Source: Aureimonas psammosilenae
Lineage (GTDB): Bacteria; Pseudomonadota; Alphaproteobacteria; Rhizobiales; Rhizobiaceae
DNA: 64,000 nt
Assembly (NCBI RefSeq): GCF_009176975.1
Contig: NZ_WEZG01000013.1
Span: forward strand, 62,001 to 126,000
Direction of reading: 5' to 3'
The notes beneath the pieces were generated by a model. That model had not been told where the DNA came from, searched no databases, and was given only the letters and a program-made list of their open reading frames with translations. Below are positions 13,075 to 22,664 of the stretch, piece after piece; position 1 is the stretch's first letter; each line of letters begins with the position of its first letter. A program made the position numbers and the translations under genes.

Positions 13075-14505
13075 ATGCCGATCAACGTGACGATGCCGGC
13101 GCTTTCTCCGACCATGGAAGAGGGCAACCTCGCCAAATGGCTGGTGAAGGAAGGCGACAAGGTTTCGGCCGGCGATGTCATCGCCGAGATCGAAACCGAC
13201 AAGGCGACGATGGAAGTCGAAGCCGTGGACGAAGGAACCGTTGCCAAGATCGTGGTTCCTGCCGGAACCGAAGGCGTGAAGGTCAACGCGGTTATCGCCG
13301 TCTTGGCCGGTGAAGGCGAAGATGCCAGTTCGACGGGCGGCGAAGCGCAGGCCTCCGGCTCGGACACCAAGCCGGTCGGTGATGTCGCCGCCGACAACGC
13401 GGTGGTCGGCAGCGTGAAAGACGCCAAGGACCCCGAACGGCAGGGCTATGCCAAGTCGGACGATACCGCCGTCGTCGGATCGCCGGCCGGTCGCCCCGCG
13501 TCTCAGCCATCGTCGTCTTCGTCATCCGGCGGCGGTCGCGTCTTCGCATCCCCGCTGGCGCGCAGGCTTGCGAAGGAACAGGGAATCGACCTGTCCGGCG
13601 TCTCCGGGTCCGGGCCGCACGGCCGGATCGTGAAGGCGGATCTGGAAGGCGCTGCGAAGGGCGTGGCGGCTCCTAAGGCCGAAACGGCGACCGAAGCCGG
13701 CAAGCCCGCGGCCAAGCCGACGGCCGATGCGGCCGTGCCGGTTCAGCCCAAAGCGCAGAGCGACGATCAGGTCCTCAAGCTCTTCGCCGAAGGCTCCTAT
13801 GAGAAGGTGCCGCATGACGGGATGCGCAAGACGATCGCTCGCCGTCTGGTGGAAGCCAAGACCACCGTTCCGCATTTCTATCTGACGCTGGACTGCGAAC
13901 TCGATGCGCTGCTCGCGCTTCGTTCCCAGCTCAATTCCGCCGCCCCGAACGTCAAGTCCTCGGCGGGCGAGAAGCCGGCCTACAAGCTGTCGGTCAACGA
14001 CATGGTGATCAAGGCCATGGCGCTGGCCCTCAAAAGGGTGCCGGACGCCAACGTCTCCTGGACGGAAGGCGCCATGCTGAAGCACAAGGCGGTGGATGTC
14101 GGCGTTGCAGTTTCCATCGAGGGCGGTTTGATCACGCCGATCATTCGTCGCGCGGACGAAAAGACCTTGTCCACGATCTCGAACGAGATGAAGGACCTGG
14201 CCAGCCGGGCGCGCTCGCGCAAGCTGAAGCCCGAGGAATACCAGGGCGGCACGACGGCGGTGTCTAACCTTGGAATGTTCGGTGTTCGCGACTTCGCGGC
14301 GATCATCAATCCGCCCCACGCGACGATCCTCGCGGTGGGCGCCGGTGAGCAGCGCGCAGTGGTGAAGAACGGCGCGGTGGTGGTCGCCACGGTGATGTCC
14401 GTCACGTTGTCGACGGATCACCGAGCCGTGGACGGGGCGCTCGGCGCGGAACTTCTCCAGGCATTCAAGGACTTCATCGAGAACCCGATGGGGATGCTCG
14501 TCTAA
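13075..14505 (+). CDS. pdhC: Dihydrolipoyllysine acetyltransferase (pyruvate dehydrogenase E2)
   Basis: E2 core of pyruvate dehydrogenase, 476 residues. The order is one lipoyl domain (Lys43 in ETDKATMEV), a flexible linker, a peripheral-subunit-binding domain starting around residue 155 (FASPLARRLAKEQGIDLS), a second Ala/Pro-rich linker, and the catalytic acetyltransferase domain with the HRAVDG motif (His449, Asp453). The ATG at 13075 gives the standard [17 protein letters not shown] start; the longer frame upstream overlaps the Uma2 gene and is rejected. Confidence 0.97.
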   Translation: MPINVTMPALSPTMEEGNLAKWLVKEGDKVSAGDVIAEIETDKATMEVEAVDEGTVAKIVVPAGTEGVKVNAVIAVLAGEGEDASSTGGEAQASGSDTKPVGDVAADNAVVGSVKDAKDPERQGYAKSDDTAVVGSPAGRPASQPSSSSSSGGGRVFASPLARRLAKEQGIDLSGVSGSGPHGRIVKADLEGAAKGVAAPKAETATEAGKPAAKPTADAAVPVQPKAQSDDQVLKLFAEGSYEKVPHDGMRKTIARRLVEAKTTVPHFYLTLDCELDALLALRSQLNSAAPNVKSSAGEKPAYKLSVNDMVIKAMALALKRVPDANVSWTEGAMLKHKAVDVGVAVSIEGGLITPIIRRADEKTLSTISNEMKDLASRARSRKLKPEEYQGGTTAVSNLGMFGVRDFAAIINPPHATILAVGAGEQRAVVKNGAVVVATVMSVTLSTDHRAVDGALGAELLQAFKDFIENPMGMLV

Positions 14506-14516
14506 GGAATTCGGCC

Positions 14517-15161
14517 ATGAAAACGGTTCTCTGCTACGGCGACTCCCTGACCTGGGGCTACGATGCCGAAACGGGCGGTCGCCATGCCTATGAGAACCGT
14601 TGGCCCTCCGTTCTCGCCGATGGGCTTGGAAGTGAAGCGAGAGTGATCGTCGAAGGCCTCAACGGTCGAACGACGATCTACGATGATCCGAGCGCCTATC
14701 CGGACCGGAACGGCGCTCGCGTCCTGCCGACGATCTTGGCGACGCACCAGCCGGTGGATCTCGTGGTCTTCCTGCTCGGCACAAACGACCTCAAGCGCCA
14801 TACCGGCGGGGGGCGCGCATTCGAAGCCGGGATGGGCATGGAACGGCTGGTCGAAATCGTCCAGACCTTCCCCTTCATGCGTATTTTTCCGCAATCCAGG
14901 GCCTTGATCGTGTCGCCGCCTTGTTTCCGGCCGACCGACGATACCGTGGGGTCCGTCCTTCTTGGCCACGCCATCGAAGAGTCGCAGCGGTTTTCGAACT
15001 GTTATTCGCTTGTGGCCGATGAATATGGCTGCGACTTCTTCGATGCCGGTGAAGTCTGCGAGACGACCGAAATCGACGGCTTCCATCTTGATGCGGTCAA
15101 TACGAGACGCTTGGGTGAAGCCCTTGTTGAACCGGTCAAGGCCATCCTCGCCCGCAACTGA
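14517..15161 (+). CDS. SGNH/GDSL-family hydrolase (arylesterase-like)
   Basis: The 214-residue hydrolase has the SGNH blocks in order: GDSLTWGYD (residues 8-16, nucleophile Ser10), a Gly-containing block II, GTNDLK (block III Asn) and DGFHLD near the C-terminus (catalytic Asp and His). No signal peptide is seen, so it is probably cytoplasmic. It lies 11 bp after pdhC and 42 bp before lpdA. A GDSL enzyme in this place is common in rhizobial pdh clusters; its substrate is unknown. Confidence 0.85.
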   Translation: MKTVLCYGDSLTWGYDAETGGRHAYENRWPSVLADGLGSEARVIVEGLNGRTTIYDDPSAYPDRNGARVLPTILATHQPVDLVVFLLGTNDLKRHTGGGRAFEAGMGMERLVEIVQTFPFMRIFPQSRALIVSPPCFRPTDDTVGSVLLGHAIEESQRFSNCYSLVADEYGCDFFDAGEVCETTEIDGFHLDAVNTRRLGEALVEPVKAILARN

Positions 15162-15203
15162 ATCATTCTTCCAGCCAGCTTCTTCGGAAAGGCACGTTTC
15201 GCC

Positions 15204-16655
15204 ATGGCGGACACCTACGACATCCTGATCATCGGCGGCGGACCGGGCGGCTACGTCGCGGCGATCCGCGCCGCGCAACTCGGCTTCAAGACGGCCGTCG
15301 TGGAACGCGAGCATCTGGGCGGCATCTGCCTCAACTGGGGCTGCATTCCGACGAAGGCTCTTCTGCGTTCGGCCGAGATCTATCATTATGCCGAGCATGG
15401 CCAGAACTACGGCTTGAAGATCGCCAAGCCGGAATTCGACATCGCGGATGTCGTGAAGCGCTCGCGCGGGGTCTCGGCGCAACTGAACGGCGGCGTCGGC
15501 ATGCTTCTGAAGAAGAACAAGGTCGACGTCATCTGGGGCGAGGCGCGTATCGAAAAGGCGCCGAAGGGCGGGCCTGTCGAGGTGTCGGTCGGCAAGATGA
15601 AGAAGCCGCCGGTGGAACCACAGAACCCGGTTCCGAAGACCGTGCTGGGCGAAGGTCGATACACGGCCAAGCATGTGATCGTGGCAACCGGCGCGCGTCC
15701 GCGCGTCCTCCCCGGCATCGAACCGGACGGCGATCGTATCTGGACCTATTTCGAGGCGATGAAGCCGAAATCCATGCCGAAATCCCTCGTCGTGATGGGT
15801 TCCGGCGCTATCGGCATCGAGTTCGCGTCTTTCTACCGGACGATGGGCGCCGAGGTGACGGTCGTGGAGCTTTTGCCGCAGATCCTGCCGGTGGAGGATG
15901 CGGAAGTCGCCGGCGTCGCGCGCAAGCAGCTCGAGAAGCTCGGCATCCGCTTCATGACGGAAGCCAAGGTCGCCAAGGTGACCAAGAACAGCGACGGCGT
16001 TTCGGTGGATGTCGAGGCGAAGGGCAAGACGGAAACGCTGAAGGCGGAGCGGCTGATCTCGGCTGTCGGCGTTCAGGGCAATTCGGAAGGCCTGAACCTC
16101 GAAGGCGTCGGCGTCGCGGTCGAGCGCGGCATCGTGAAGACGGACGGGCTCGGCCGCACCAACATTCCGGGCATCTATGCCATCGGCGACGTGGCCGGCC
16201 CCCCCATGCTGGCGCACAAGGCCGAGCATGAAGGCGTCATCTGCGTGGAAGGTATCAAGGGCCTCCACGTCCATCCGATGAAGAAGGAGCAAATCCCCGG
16301 CTGCACCTATTGCCAGCCGCAGGTCGCGTCCGTCGGCTTGACGGAGGCGAAGGCGAAGGAAGGGGGGCGGGAGATCAAGGTCGGCCGGTTCCGGTTCGTC
16401 GGAAACGGCAAGGCCATCGCGCTCGGAGAGCCGGAGGGTCTGGTGAAGACGATCTTTGATGCCAAGACCGGCGAGCTGTTGGGCGCCCACATGGTGGGAG
16501 CGGAGGTCACGGAACTCATCCAAGGCTTCGTGGTCGCGATGGGCTTGGAAACCACCGAAGAGGACCTGATGCACACTGTCTTCCCGCATCCGACCCTGTC
16601 CGAAACCATGCACGAAAGCGTTCTCGATGCATATGGCCGCGTCATCCATATGTAA
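15204..16655 (+). CDS. lpdA: Dihydrolipoyl dehydrogenase (pyruvate dehydrogenase E3)
   Basis: The FAD-dependent E3 that reoxidises the lipoyl groups of E2. The 483-residue protein has the FAD loop GGGPGGYVAA (11-20), the redox-active disulfide Cys42/Cys47 in CLNWGC, a NAD-binding Rossmann motif GSGAIGIEFA, and HPTLSETMHE near the C-terminus for the active-site His-Glu pair. An insertion around KMKKPPVEPQNPVPK lengthens the FAD domain relative to mitochondrial-type enzymes, as in other rhizobial pdh-linked E3s. Confidence 0.96.
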   Translation: MADTYDILIIGGGPGGYVAAIRAAQLGFKTAVVEREHLGGICLNWGCIPTKALLRSAEIYHYAEHGQNYGLKIAKPEFDIADVVKRSRGVSAQLNGGVGMLLKKNKVDVIWGEARIEKAPKGGPVEVSVGKMKKPPVEPQNPVPKTVLGEGRYTAKHVIVATGARPRVLPGIEPDGDRIWTYFEAMKPKSMPKSLVVMGSGAIGIEFASFYRTMGAEVTVVELLPQILPVEDAEVAGVARKQLEKLGIRFMTEAKVAKVTKNSDGVSVDVEAKGKTETLKAERLISAVGVQGNSEGLNLEGVGVAVERGIVKTDGLGRTNIPGIYAIGDVAGPPMLAHKAEHEGVICVEGIKGLHVHPMKKEQIPGCTYCQPQVASVGLTEAKAKEGGREIKVGRFRFVGNGKAIALGEPEGLVKTIFDAKTGELLGAHMVGAEVTELIQGFVVAMGLETTEEDLMHTVFPHPTLSETMHESVLDAYGRVIHM

Positions 16656-16785
16656 GGACTGAGGCGGCACGGGCCAAAAGCTCGTGCCGTTCGAACTTTT
16701 GCCGCATTTTCCAGCGGCGTCATCTTGCCGCGCACCACCCGCGCCCAATCTCTTCTGCAACACACCTGCTGCATGGAGTTGCGCG

Positions 16786-17046
16786 ATGGATACTAACGGC
16801 GTTGGTTGGCTCGGTGCCATCATCATCGGCGGATTGGCCGGCTGGCTGGCCGAACAGTTCATGAAAAGCGATATGGGCATCCTCATGAACATCATCCTCG
16901 GCATCGTCGGTGCCGTGGTTCTGAACGCGATCCTCGCGGCGTTCAACGTCGGCTTCACGGGCGTCATCGCCTACCTGATCATCGGCTTCATCGGCGCCTG
17001 CCTGTTGATCGCCGTCGCCCGGATGTTCCGCGGCCGCCGCGTTTAA
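16786..17046 (+). CDS. GlsB/YeaQ/YmgE-family stress-response membrane protein
   Basis: An 86-residue integral membrane protein (transglycosylase-associated protein family). It has three hydrophobic segments (about residues 6-22, 29-47 and 53-73) with the family pattern LGAIIIGGLAGWLAEQFMKSDMGILMNIILGIVGA and a short basic C-terminus (ARMFRGRRV). The ATG at 16786 follows a GGAG site; the frame upstream has no family similarity. It is followed by a terminator, so it is probably the end of this transcript or a separate short unit. Confidence 0.85.
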   Translation: MDTNGVGWLGAIIIGGLAGWLAEQFMKSDMGILMNIILGIVGAVVLNAILAAFNVGFTGVIAYLIIGFIGACLLIAVARMFRGRRV

Positions 17047-17072
17047 CACCAGTCTTCTCGAGTTCGACTTGC

Positions 17073-17107
17073 GCCGTTCCCACCAAGATGGGGACGGCGT
17101 TTGTTTT
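17073..17107 (+). terminator. Probable rho-independent terminator
   Basis: The stem GCCGTTCCC / GGGGACGGC (one T-G pair) with an 8-nt loop is followed by GTTTGTTTT. It lies between the YeaQ-type gene and lipA. Confidence 0.65.
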
Positions 17108-17145
17108 CGTTGCACGAAGGAACTGTCCGGCTTAAATCTACCGGC

Positions 17146-18117
17146 ATGGTCACCATCCTCGATAGTCGCGCTCCTTCGGCCAGCGATGCTCGCGTCCGGC
17201 ATCCGGAAAAAGCGCATCGTCCCGACAATGTGAGTCTGCCGAAGCCGGACTGGATCAGGGTCAAGGCGCCCGTCTCGAAAGGCTATGACGAGACCCGCGA
17301 GATCGTCCGCTCCAACCGGTTGGTGACCGTCTGCGAGGAAGCGGGATGCCCAAACATCGGCGGATGTTGGGAAAAGAAGCACGCCACCTTCATGATCATG
17401 GGCGGCATCTGCACGCGCGCCTGCGCCTTCTGCAACGTCGCCACCGGCAAGCCGCATGCGCTGGACAAGGACGAGCCATTGAGCGTCGCGCGGGCGGTGG
17501 CCGCCATGGGGCTCAGCCACGTCGTTGTAACTTCTGTCGACCGTGACGATCTCGCTGATGGGGGCGCGGAACATTTCGCGGAAACGATCCGCGCGATTCG
17601 CGCAGCCGCGCCGGGAACGACGATCGAGATCCTGACGCCCGACTTCCTGAAGAAGCCCGGCGCGCTGGAAGTGGTGGTGGCCGCCAAGCCCGACGTCTTC
17701 AACCACAATATGGAAACCGTTCCGTCCAACTACCTGACGGTCCGGCCGGGCGCGCGTTACTTCCATTCCGTGCGTTTGTTGCAGCGGGTCAAGGAGCTCG
17801 ATCCCACGATGTTCACGAAGTCCGGCATCATGGTTGGGCTTGGTGAGAAGCGGAACGAGGTTCTGCAACTCATGGACGATCTTCGAAGCGCGGATGTCGA
17901 TTTCATGACGATCGGCCAGTATCTCCAGCCGACCAAGAAGCATCACGCCGTGATGAGCTACGTGACCCCTGACGAATTCAAGTCCTATGAGACCGTGGCT
18001 TACACCAAGGGCTTCCTTCTCGTGGCCTCCAGCCCGCTGACCCGGTCATCGCACCATGCGGGTGAGGACTTCGCCAAGCTGCGGGCCGCACGGATCGCGC
18101 GACAAGCGGCCGCTTGA
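17146..18117 (+). CDS. lipA: Lipoyl synthase LipA
   Basis: Radical-SAM enzyme that inserts two sulfurs into the octanoyl chain of lipoyl domains, serving the pdhB and pdhC lipoyl lysines nearby. The 323-residue product has both cluster motifs: the auxiliary cluster Cys63, Cys68, Cys74 (C-x4-C-x5-C) and the radical-SAM Cys89, Cys93, Cys96 (C-x3-C-x2-C). The ATG at 17146 gives the rhizobial start MVTILD; an in-frame start at 17101 is less likely. Confidence 0.96.
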   Translation: MVTILDSRAPSASDARVRHPEKAHRPDNVSLPKPDWIRVKAPVSKGYDETREIVRSNRLVTVCEEAGCPNIGGCWEKKHATFMIMGGICTRACAFCNVATGKPHALDKDEPLSVARAVAAMGLSHVVVTSVDRDDLADGGAEHFAETIRAIRAAAPGTTIEILTPDFLKKPGALEVVVAAKPDVFNHNMETVPSNYLTVRPGARYFHSVRLLQRVKELDPTMFTKSGIMVGLGEKRNEVLQLMDDLRSADVDFMTIGQYLQPTKKHHAVMSYVTPDEFKSYETVAYTKGFLLVASSPLTRSSHHAGEDFAKLRAARIARQAAA

Positions 18118-18183
18118 ACAGCCTTCTTGCGGTTGACCTCGCGCGGCCTTAGCTTCGCGTGAGATTCTCATGCGGTTTTCGTC

Positions 18184-18648
18184 ATGCCCAAGTTCGAGAC
18201 GGTGCGCACCGTCAAGCACAGTCCCGATCAAATGTTCGACCTTGTCGCGGATGTCGAGAAATATCCGGAATTCCTGCCGCTTTGCGAGCGGTTGGAAGTG
18301 CGTTCGCGGCAGGAAAGGGACGACAAGTCGCTGCTGATCGCCGACATGACCGTCGCCTATAAGATGATCCGCGAGACCTTCGCCTCGCAGGTTCTGCTGC
18401 GCCCGACGGATAACGAGATCGACGTGAAGTATCTCGAAGGCCCGTTCCGCTATCTCGATAATCGCTGGACCTTCGAGCCGAACGGCGCGAACGGCGCGAA
18501 CGTCCGATTCTTCATCGACTACGAGTTCAAAAGCCGGATGCTCGGAATGCTGATGGGCTCGATGTTCGATTTCGCCTTTCGGCGTTTCGCGCAGGCTTTC
18601 GAGGAGCGGGCCGACAGGATCTACGGCGTCCCGGCACCGGTGGCTTGA
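18184..18648 (+). CDS. START-like (RatA/Coq10) family protein
   Basis: The 154-residue protein is an SRPBCC-fold member of the RatA/Coq10 group, which bind hydrophobic ligands such as ubiquinone. It begins KFETVRTVKHSPDQMFDLVADVEKYPEFLPLCERL, the family hallmark, and ends RFAQAFEERADRIYG. It follows lipA on the same strand, an order kept in many alphaproteobacteria. Its last 28 bp overlap the convergent cinA-like gene. A role in quinone handling is inferred from the family. Confidence 0.85.
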   Translation: MPKFETVRTVKHSPDQMFDLVADVEKYPEFLPLCERLEVRSRQERDDKSLLIADMTVAYKMIRETFASQVLLRPTDNEIDVKYLEGPFRYLDNRWTFEPNGANGANVRFFIDYEFKSRMLGMLMGSMFDFAFRRFAQAFEERADRIYGVPAPVA

Positions 18649-19127
18649 GCCGCGCTGTCGATCAACGACAAGGCGAAATGGACCGAGCGAAGCCTGATCT
18701 CCTCACGCGATAGCGGGCCGAAGCTCTGCACTGCGTGGCGAGTTCCGGTTCGGCTCGCGATCCCGAAATGAACGAGGCCGACGGGCTTTTCTGTGCTGCC
18801 GCCGCCCGGGCCGGCAACGCCGGTCACTGCCACCGCGAGGTCGGCCTTGGAACACGCCAACGCCCCCTCGGCCATCGCGACGGCAACTTCCGCTGAGACC
18901 GCGCCGTGGCGCAGGATGAGATCGGCGGGAACGCCGATCATCTCCGTTTTCGCTGCGTTGGAATAGGTGACGAAGCCGCGGTCGAGAATGGCGGACGAGC
19001 CGGGGATATCGGTCAGCGCGGCGGCGATCATTCCGCCGGTACAGGACTCGGCGGTCGCGATCACGAGCTTTCGTTCGATCAGAAGGGCGACGAGACGGGA
19101 TGCGAGAACCGATGTTTCCTTTGTCAT
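18621..19127 (-). CDS. CinA C-terminal-domain protein (nicotinamide-nucleotide amidohydrolase type)
   Basis: The 168-residue protein is the stand-alone CinA/PncC domain, which deamidates NMN in characterised members. Landmarks are ATAESCTGGMIAAALTDIPGSSA (residues about 20-42) and AVTGVAGPGGGSTEKPVGLV. Its ATG overlaps the ispDF stop (ATGA), so the two are co-translated. Its 3' end overlaps the convergent ratA-like gene by 28 bp. Confidence 0.88.
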   Translation of the reverse strand: MTKETSVLASRLVALLIERKLVIATAESCTGGMIAAALTDIPGSSAILDRGFVTYSNAAKTEMIGVPADLILRHGAVSAEVAVAMAEGALACSKADLAVAVTGVAGPGGGSTEKPVGLVHFGIASRTGTRHAVQSFGPLSREEIRLRSVHFALSLIDSAAQATGAGTP

Positions 19128-20332
19128 GAAACCGCTTCGCCATAGCTGACGCTCGCCGTCGCGATGGCGGCGATGCCTTCCCGTCGACCGATGAAGCCGA
19201 TCGTCTCGTTGGTGGTCGCCTTCACCGATACTCTCGTCGCGTCCAGCCCGGTCATGTCGGCGAGGGCGGCCATCATCGCGTCGCGATGCGGCATGATTTT
19301 CGGTGCTTCGGCAATGAGGGTCACATCCACATTGCAGATGCGCCCGCCGTTCCGGCGAACGATCTCCACCGCATGCCGCACGAAGATGTGCGAGGCGGCA
19401 CCGCGCCAGCGCTCGTCGGACGGCGGAAAGTGCACGCCGATGTCGCCGGCGCCGCAGGTCGCGAGCAAAGCGTCGGTCAGGGCGTGAAGCCCGACATCGG
19501 CATCGGAATGACCGGCCAGCGACTGGTCGTGGGGGATGCGGACTCCGCACAGGGTGACATGGTCGCCGGCCACCAGTTGATGGACGTCGTAGCCATTGCC
19601 CGTCCGAACATCGATCATGCGCAACTTCGCCTCCGCCTGCCGGAAATCCGCCGGGTATGTGAGTTTGACGTTCTCCGTCGACCCCTCCACGATCCTGACC
19701 CGACAACCGGCCCATTCGGCGACGGCGGTATCGTCGGTGAAATCGTGTCGATTCTCGGCCGCCGCCCGCCGATGGGCATCGAGGATCAGCGCGAAGGGAA
19801 AGCCCTGCGGGGTTTGAGCTGCAAAGAGAGAGCGTCGATCGACCGTCGCTTCCACCAGCATGTCATTCCCGGTGCGCTTCAACGTATCGGCCACCGCCAA
19901 GGCCGGCAGCGCCGCCGTCCCGTCGCTGACCGCATCCACGACCCGCGCGATGAGCGCGGCATCGACGAAGGGGCGCGCGGCGTCGTGAACCAGCACGATG
20001 TCGGGCTTTTCTTCGGCGATCACCTCCAGGCCTGCGCGAACCGACTGCTGGCGGGTAGCGCCGCCCAGCGCAAAACGGACGGATGGAAGATGCGCCAGCT
20101 CGCTTTTGGCTCGATCGAGATCATCGGGATGCACCACCACGATGATCGCATCGAAGATGTCGCTCATGGAAAGTCGCGTGGCAGCGTGCTGAAGAACCGT
20201 TCGCCCGGCCAGGAGCCGGAATTGTTTCGGTTCTTCGAAAGGGGGCCCCGCACGCATTCCTCGACCCGCCGCGACGATGATCGCGACGATGGAAAGCGCT
20301 TCGCGGTGAGGGAAATCAGGCATGGTACTCAT
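19124..20332 (-). CDS. ispDF: Bifunctional IspD/IspF isoprenoid synthesis enzyme
   Basis: A fusion of MEP cytidylyltransferase (IspD) and MEcPP synthase (IspF), enzymes of the non-mevalonate isoprenoid pathway. In the 402-residue protein the IspD half has VAIIVAAGRGMRAG and VHDAARPFVD; the IspF half starts about residue 245 with RTGNGYDVHQL and holds HSDADVGLHALTDALL and the C-terminal FIGRREGIAAIATAS. The fused form is typical of alphaproteobacteria. The start at 20332 (or 20323) is chosen by proximity to the IspD domain; divergent dusB begins about 80 bp away. Confidence 0.95.
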   Translation of the reverse strand: MSTMPDFPHREALSIVAIIVAAGRGMRAGPPFEEPKQFRLLAGRTVLQHAATRLSMSDIFDAIIVVVHPDDLDRAKSELAHLPSVRFALGGATRQQSVRAGLEVIAEEKPDIVLVHDAARPFVDAALIARVVDAVSDGTAALPALAVADTLKRTGNDMLVEATVDRRSLFAAQTPQGFPFALILDAHRRAAAENRHDFTDDTAVAEWAGCRVRIVEGSTENVKLTYPADFRQAEAKLRMIDVRTGNGYDVHQLVAGDHVTLCGVRIPHDQSLAGHSDADVGLHALTDALLATCGAGDIGVHFPPSDERWRGAASHIFVRHAVEIVRRNGGRICNVDVTLIAEAPKIMPHRDAMMAALADMTGLDATRVSVKATTNETIGFIGRREGIAAIATASVSYGEAVS

Positions 20333-20414
20333 CTTTCGCCGGTGGACCATAGCCGATGTTGCAGCGCAAGCTAAACTGCTTGTCTTTTGGGCATCACTCG
20401 GTAGATTGGCTCCG

Positions 20415-21521
20415 ATGGCGCGAGAATCAACATATCTCGATATTGATGACCTTTTGGGCGTAGAAGCTGAAAATCAGCCATTTCGCCAAGGGTTGGATTT
20501 GCCGATCGATATCGGAGGCATAAGGCTCCGCAACCGCGCTTTTCTTGCTCCGCTGTCCGGCATTTCCGACGTTCCCTTTCGCCGGATCGTGCGCGGCTTT
20601 GGTGCAGGCGTCGTCGTCTCGGAGATGGTGGCGAGCGCTGAACTCGTTCGCGGCCATCCCGAAAGCGCCCTTCGCGCAAAGGCGGACGGCGACGGGCCGC
20701 ATGTCGTCCAGCTTGCTGGCCGGGACCCGGTCTGGATGCGGGCGGCGGCCGAAAGGCTGGCTGCGGACGGCGTCGATATCATCGACATCAACATGGGCTG
20801 CCCGGCCAAGAAGGTCGTCGGGGGCTTGTCCGGATCGGCGCTGATGCGCGAGCCTGAGCTTGCATTGCGCATCGTCGAAGCCACCGTCGAAGGGGCTGGC
20901 TCCGTGCCGGTCACCTTGAAGATGCGTCTCGGCTGGGACGAAGCCACCATCAACGCTCCCGAGATCGCGGCGAAGGCCGAAGCCGCAGGTGTTCGAATGA
21001 TCACCGTGCACGGCCGCACCCGCATGCAGTTCTATTCCGGTCGGGCGGATTGGCGGGCGATCCGCGCCGTGAAGAATGCCGTGGGCGTGCCGGTGGTGGC
21101 GAACGGCGATCTGGTTGCGTCGGATCGGGTGAACACGATGCTGAGCGCCAGCCAAGCCGATGCCGTGATGATCGGGCGCGGGGCGCAGGGCAGGCCCTGG
21201 TTCCCCGCCTTGGTCGCAGGCGCGATACAGGCGCATGACCTTCGAACCGTTCGCCTCGCTTCGCTGATCGCCGCCCATTACGAGGCGATCTTGGATCACT
21301 ACGGCGTTCAGGTCGGCTCGCGCGCGGCGCGCAAGCATCTCGGCTGGTATCTCGATGGGATGGTCGACGTCACAAGCCATTCCTTGGTGCCGGATCGTGC
21401 GCGAATGCTCGCATCTGACTCGCCCAAAGCGGTTCTCGCCATGATCGCCGATATCTTCGGCGATCTGTCGGCCGCGGATGTGGAATTCGCGCCGCGTCGC
21501 GAGACGGCGGAGGCGGCCTGA
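20415..21521 (+). CDS. dusB: tRNA-dihydrouridine synthase DusB (nifR3)
   Basis: The flavoenzyme reduces uridine in tRNA D-loops. The family blocks are [29 protein letters not shown] (catalytic Cys in the GCPAKK motif), [21 protein letters not shown] and VVANGDL. From the ATG at 20415 the protein has 368 residues, about 30 longer at the N-terminus than is usual, so a later non-ATG start is possible. It precedes ntrB by a single base, the classical nifR3-ntrB-ntrC arrangement. Confidence 0.93.
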   Translation: MARESTYLDIDDLLGVEAENQPFRQGLDLPIDIGGIRLRNRAFLAPLSGISDVPFRRIVRGFGAGVVVSEMVASAELVRGHPESALRAKADGDGPHVVQLAGRDPVWMRAAAERLAADGVDIIDINMGCPAKKVVGGLSGSALMREPELALRIVEATVEGAGSVPVTLKMRLGWDEATINAPEIAAKAEAAGVRMITVHGRTRMQFYSGRADWRAIRAVKNAVGVPVVANGDLVASDRVNTMLSASQADAVMIGRGAQGRPWFPALVAGAIQAHDLRTVRLASLIAAHYEAILDHYGVQVGSRAARKHLGWYLDGMVDVTSHSLVPDRARMLASDSPKAVLAMIADIFGDLSAADVEFAPRRETAEAA

Positions 21522-21522
21522 C

Positions 21523-22650
21523 TTGGAACTCGTCAAGCAACCGCCGGAACTTGCCGTTCAAACGCTCAACGCGCTGCCCCATCCCGTAGTTGTGCTGGAT
21601 GGGGAAGGGCGCATGGTGTTCGCGAACGCCGATGCCGAGCAGTTCTTTTCAGCGGGCGCTTCCTATCTCGCCAAGCGCCGGTTGTCGGACTTCATTCCAG
21701 GCGACAGCCCGCTTTTCTCCTTGATCGAACAGGTGAGGGGCGATCGCGCCCGGATCAGCGAATACCGGGTCGACGTGTCGTCACCGCGCCTCGGTCAGGA
21801 TCGCTTGGTCGACCTCTACGTGTCGGGCCTCGCCGACGACCCGGAGCATGTGGTCGTCATGATCCAGCTTCGGTCGATCGCCGACAAGATGGATCGACAG
21901 CTGACGCACCGTTCCGCCGCCCGCTCGGTGACGGGATTGGCGGCGATGCTGGCGCACGAGATCCGCAACCCGTTGTCCGGCATCAAGGGTGCGGCGCAGC
22001 TTCTGGAAACCTCCGCCTCGGACGAGGATCGTGCCTTGACGCGGCTGATCGGCGAGGAAAGCGACCGCATCGTCAAGCTGGTCGATCGGATGGAGGTCTT
22101 TTCCGACCAGCGCCCGATCGAGCGTTCCGCCGTGAACATTCACTCGGTTCTGGAGCATGTGAAGACGCTCGCGCGCAGCGGTTTCGCGCGCGATCTGAAG
22201 TTCATCGAAACCTACGATCCTTCATTGCCCTACGTGCTCGGCAACCGGGATCAGCTCGTTCAGGTCTTCCTGAACCTCGTGAAGAATGCAGCCGAAGCGT
22301 TGAACGGCCAGAACAACGGCGAAATCCGGCTGGCGACCGCGTTCCGGCCGGGAGTTCGCTTGTCTGTCCCGGGCACCAAATCGCGCATGACGCTGCCATT
22401 GGAATTCGTGGTCGAGGATAACGGACCCGGCGTGCCGGAAGATATCCGAGAGAACATCTTCGACCCCTTCATCACCACGAAGCCGAGCGGCTCGGGGCTC
22501 GGACTGGCGCTTGTCGCCAAGATCGTCGGAGATCATGGCGGCGTCATCGAATGCGAGTCGCAGCCGGGCCATACGGTTTTCCGGGTGCTGATGTCGGCTT
22601 GGCACGACGACGTGGGCGGGCGGCCCGTCGAAGCGCGCCGACAGTCCTGA
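21523..22650 (+). CDS. ntrB: Nitrogen regulation sensor kinase NtrB (GlnL)
   Basis: Cytosolic histidine kinase/phosphatase that sets NtrC phosphorylation in response to PII. The 375-residue product has a PAS-like N-terminus ([21 protein letters not shown]), a HisKA H-box with His145 in [10 protein letters not shown], and a HATPase domain ([26 protein letters not shown]). The start is a TTG one base after the dusB stop, judged from the conserved N-terminus; an upstream frame would overlap dusB by 45 bp. ntrC follows after 14 bp. Confidence 0.94.
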   Translation: MELVKQPPELAVQTLNALPHPVVVLDGEGRMVFANADAEQFFSAGASYLAKRRLSDFIPGDSPLFSLIEQVRGDRARISEYRVDVSSPRLGQDRLVDLYVSGLADDPEHVVVMIQLRSIADKMDRQLTHRSAARSVTGLAAMLAHEIRNPLSGIKGAAQLLETSASDEDRALTRLIGEESDRIVKLVDRMEVFSDQRPIERSAVNIHSVLEHVKTLARSGFARDLKFIETYDPSLPYVLGNRDQLVQVFLNLVKNAAEALNGQNNGEIRLATAFRPGVRLSVPGTKSRMTLPLEFVVEDNGPGVPEDIRENIFDPFITTKPSGSGLGLALVAKIVGDHGGVIECESQPGHTVFRVLMSAWHDDVGGRPVEARRQS

Positions 22651-22664
22651 AGGAACGAACGAGC

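Noticed and set aside
9804-13427. A 1207-codon open frame antisense to the pdh cluster
   Set aside because: It is the mirror of pdhA, pdhB, Uma2 and pdhC; GC-rich codon bias leaves antisense frames open.
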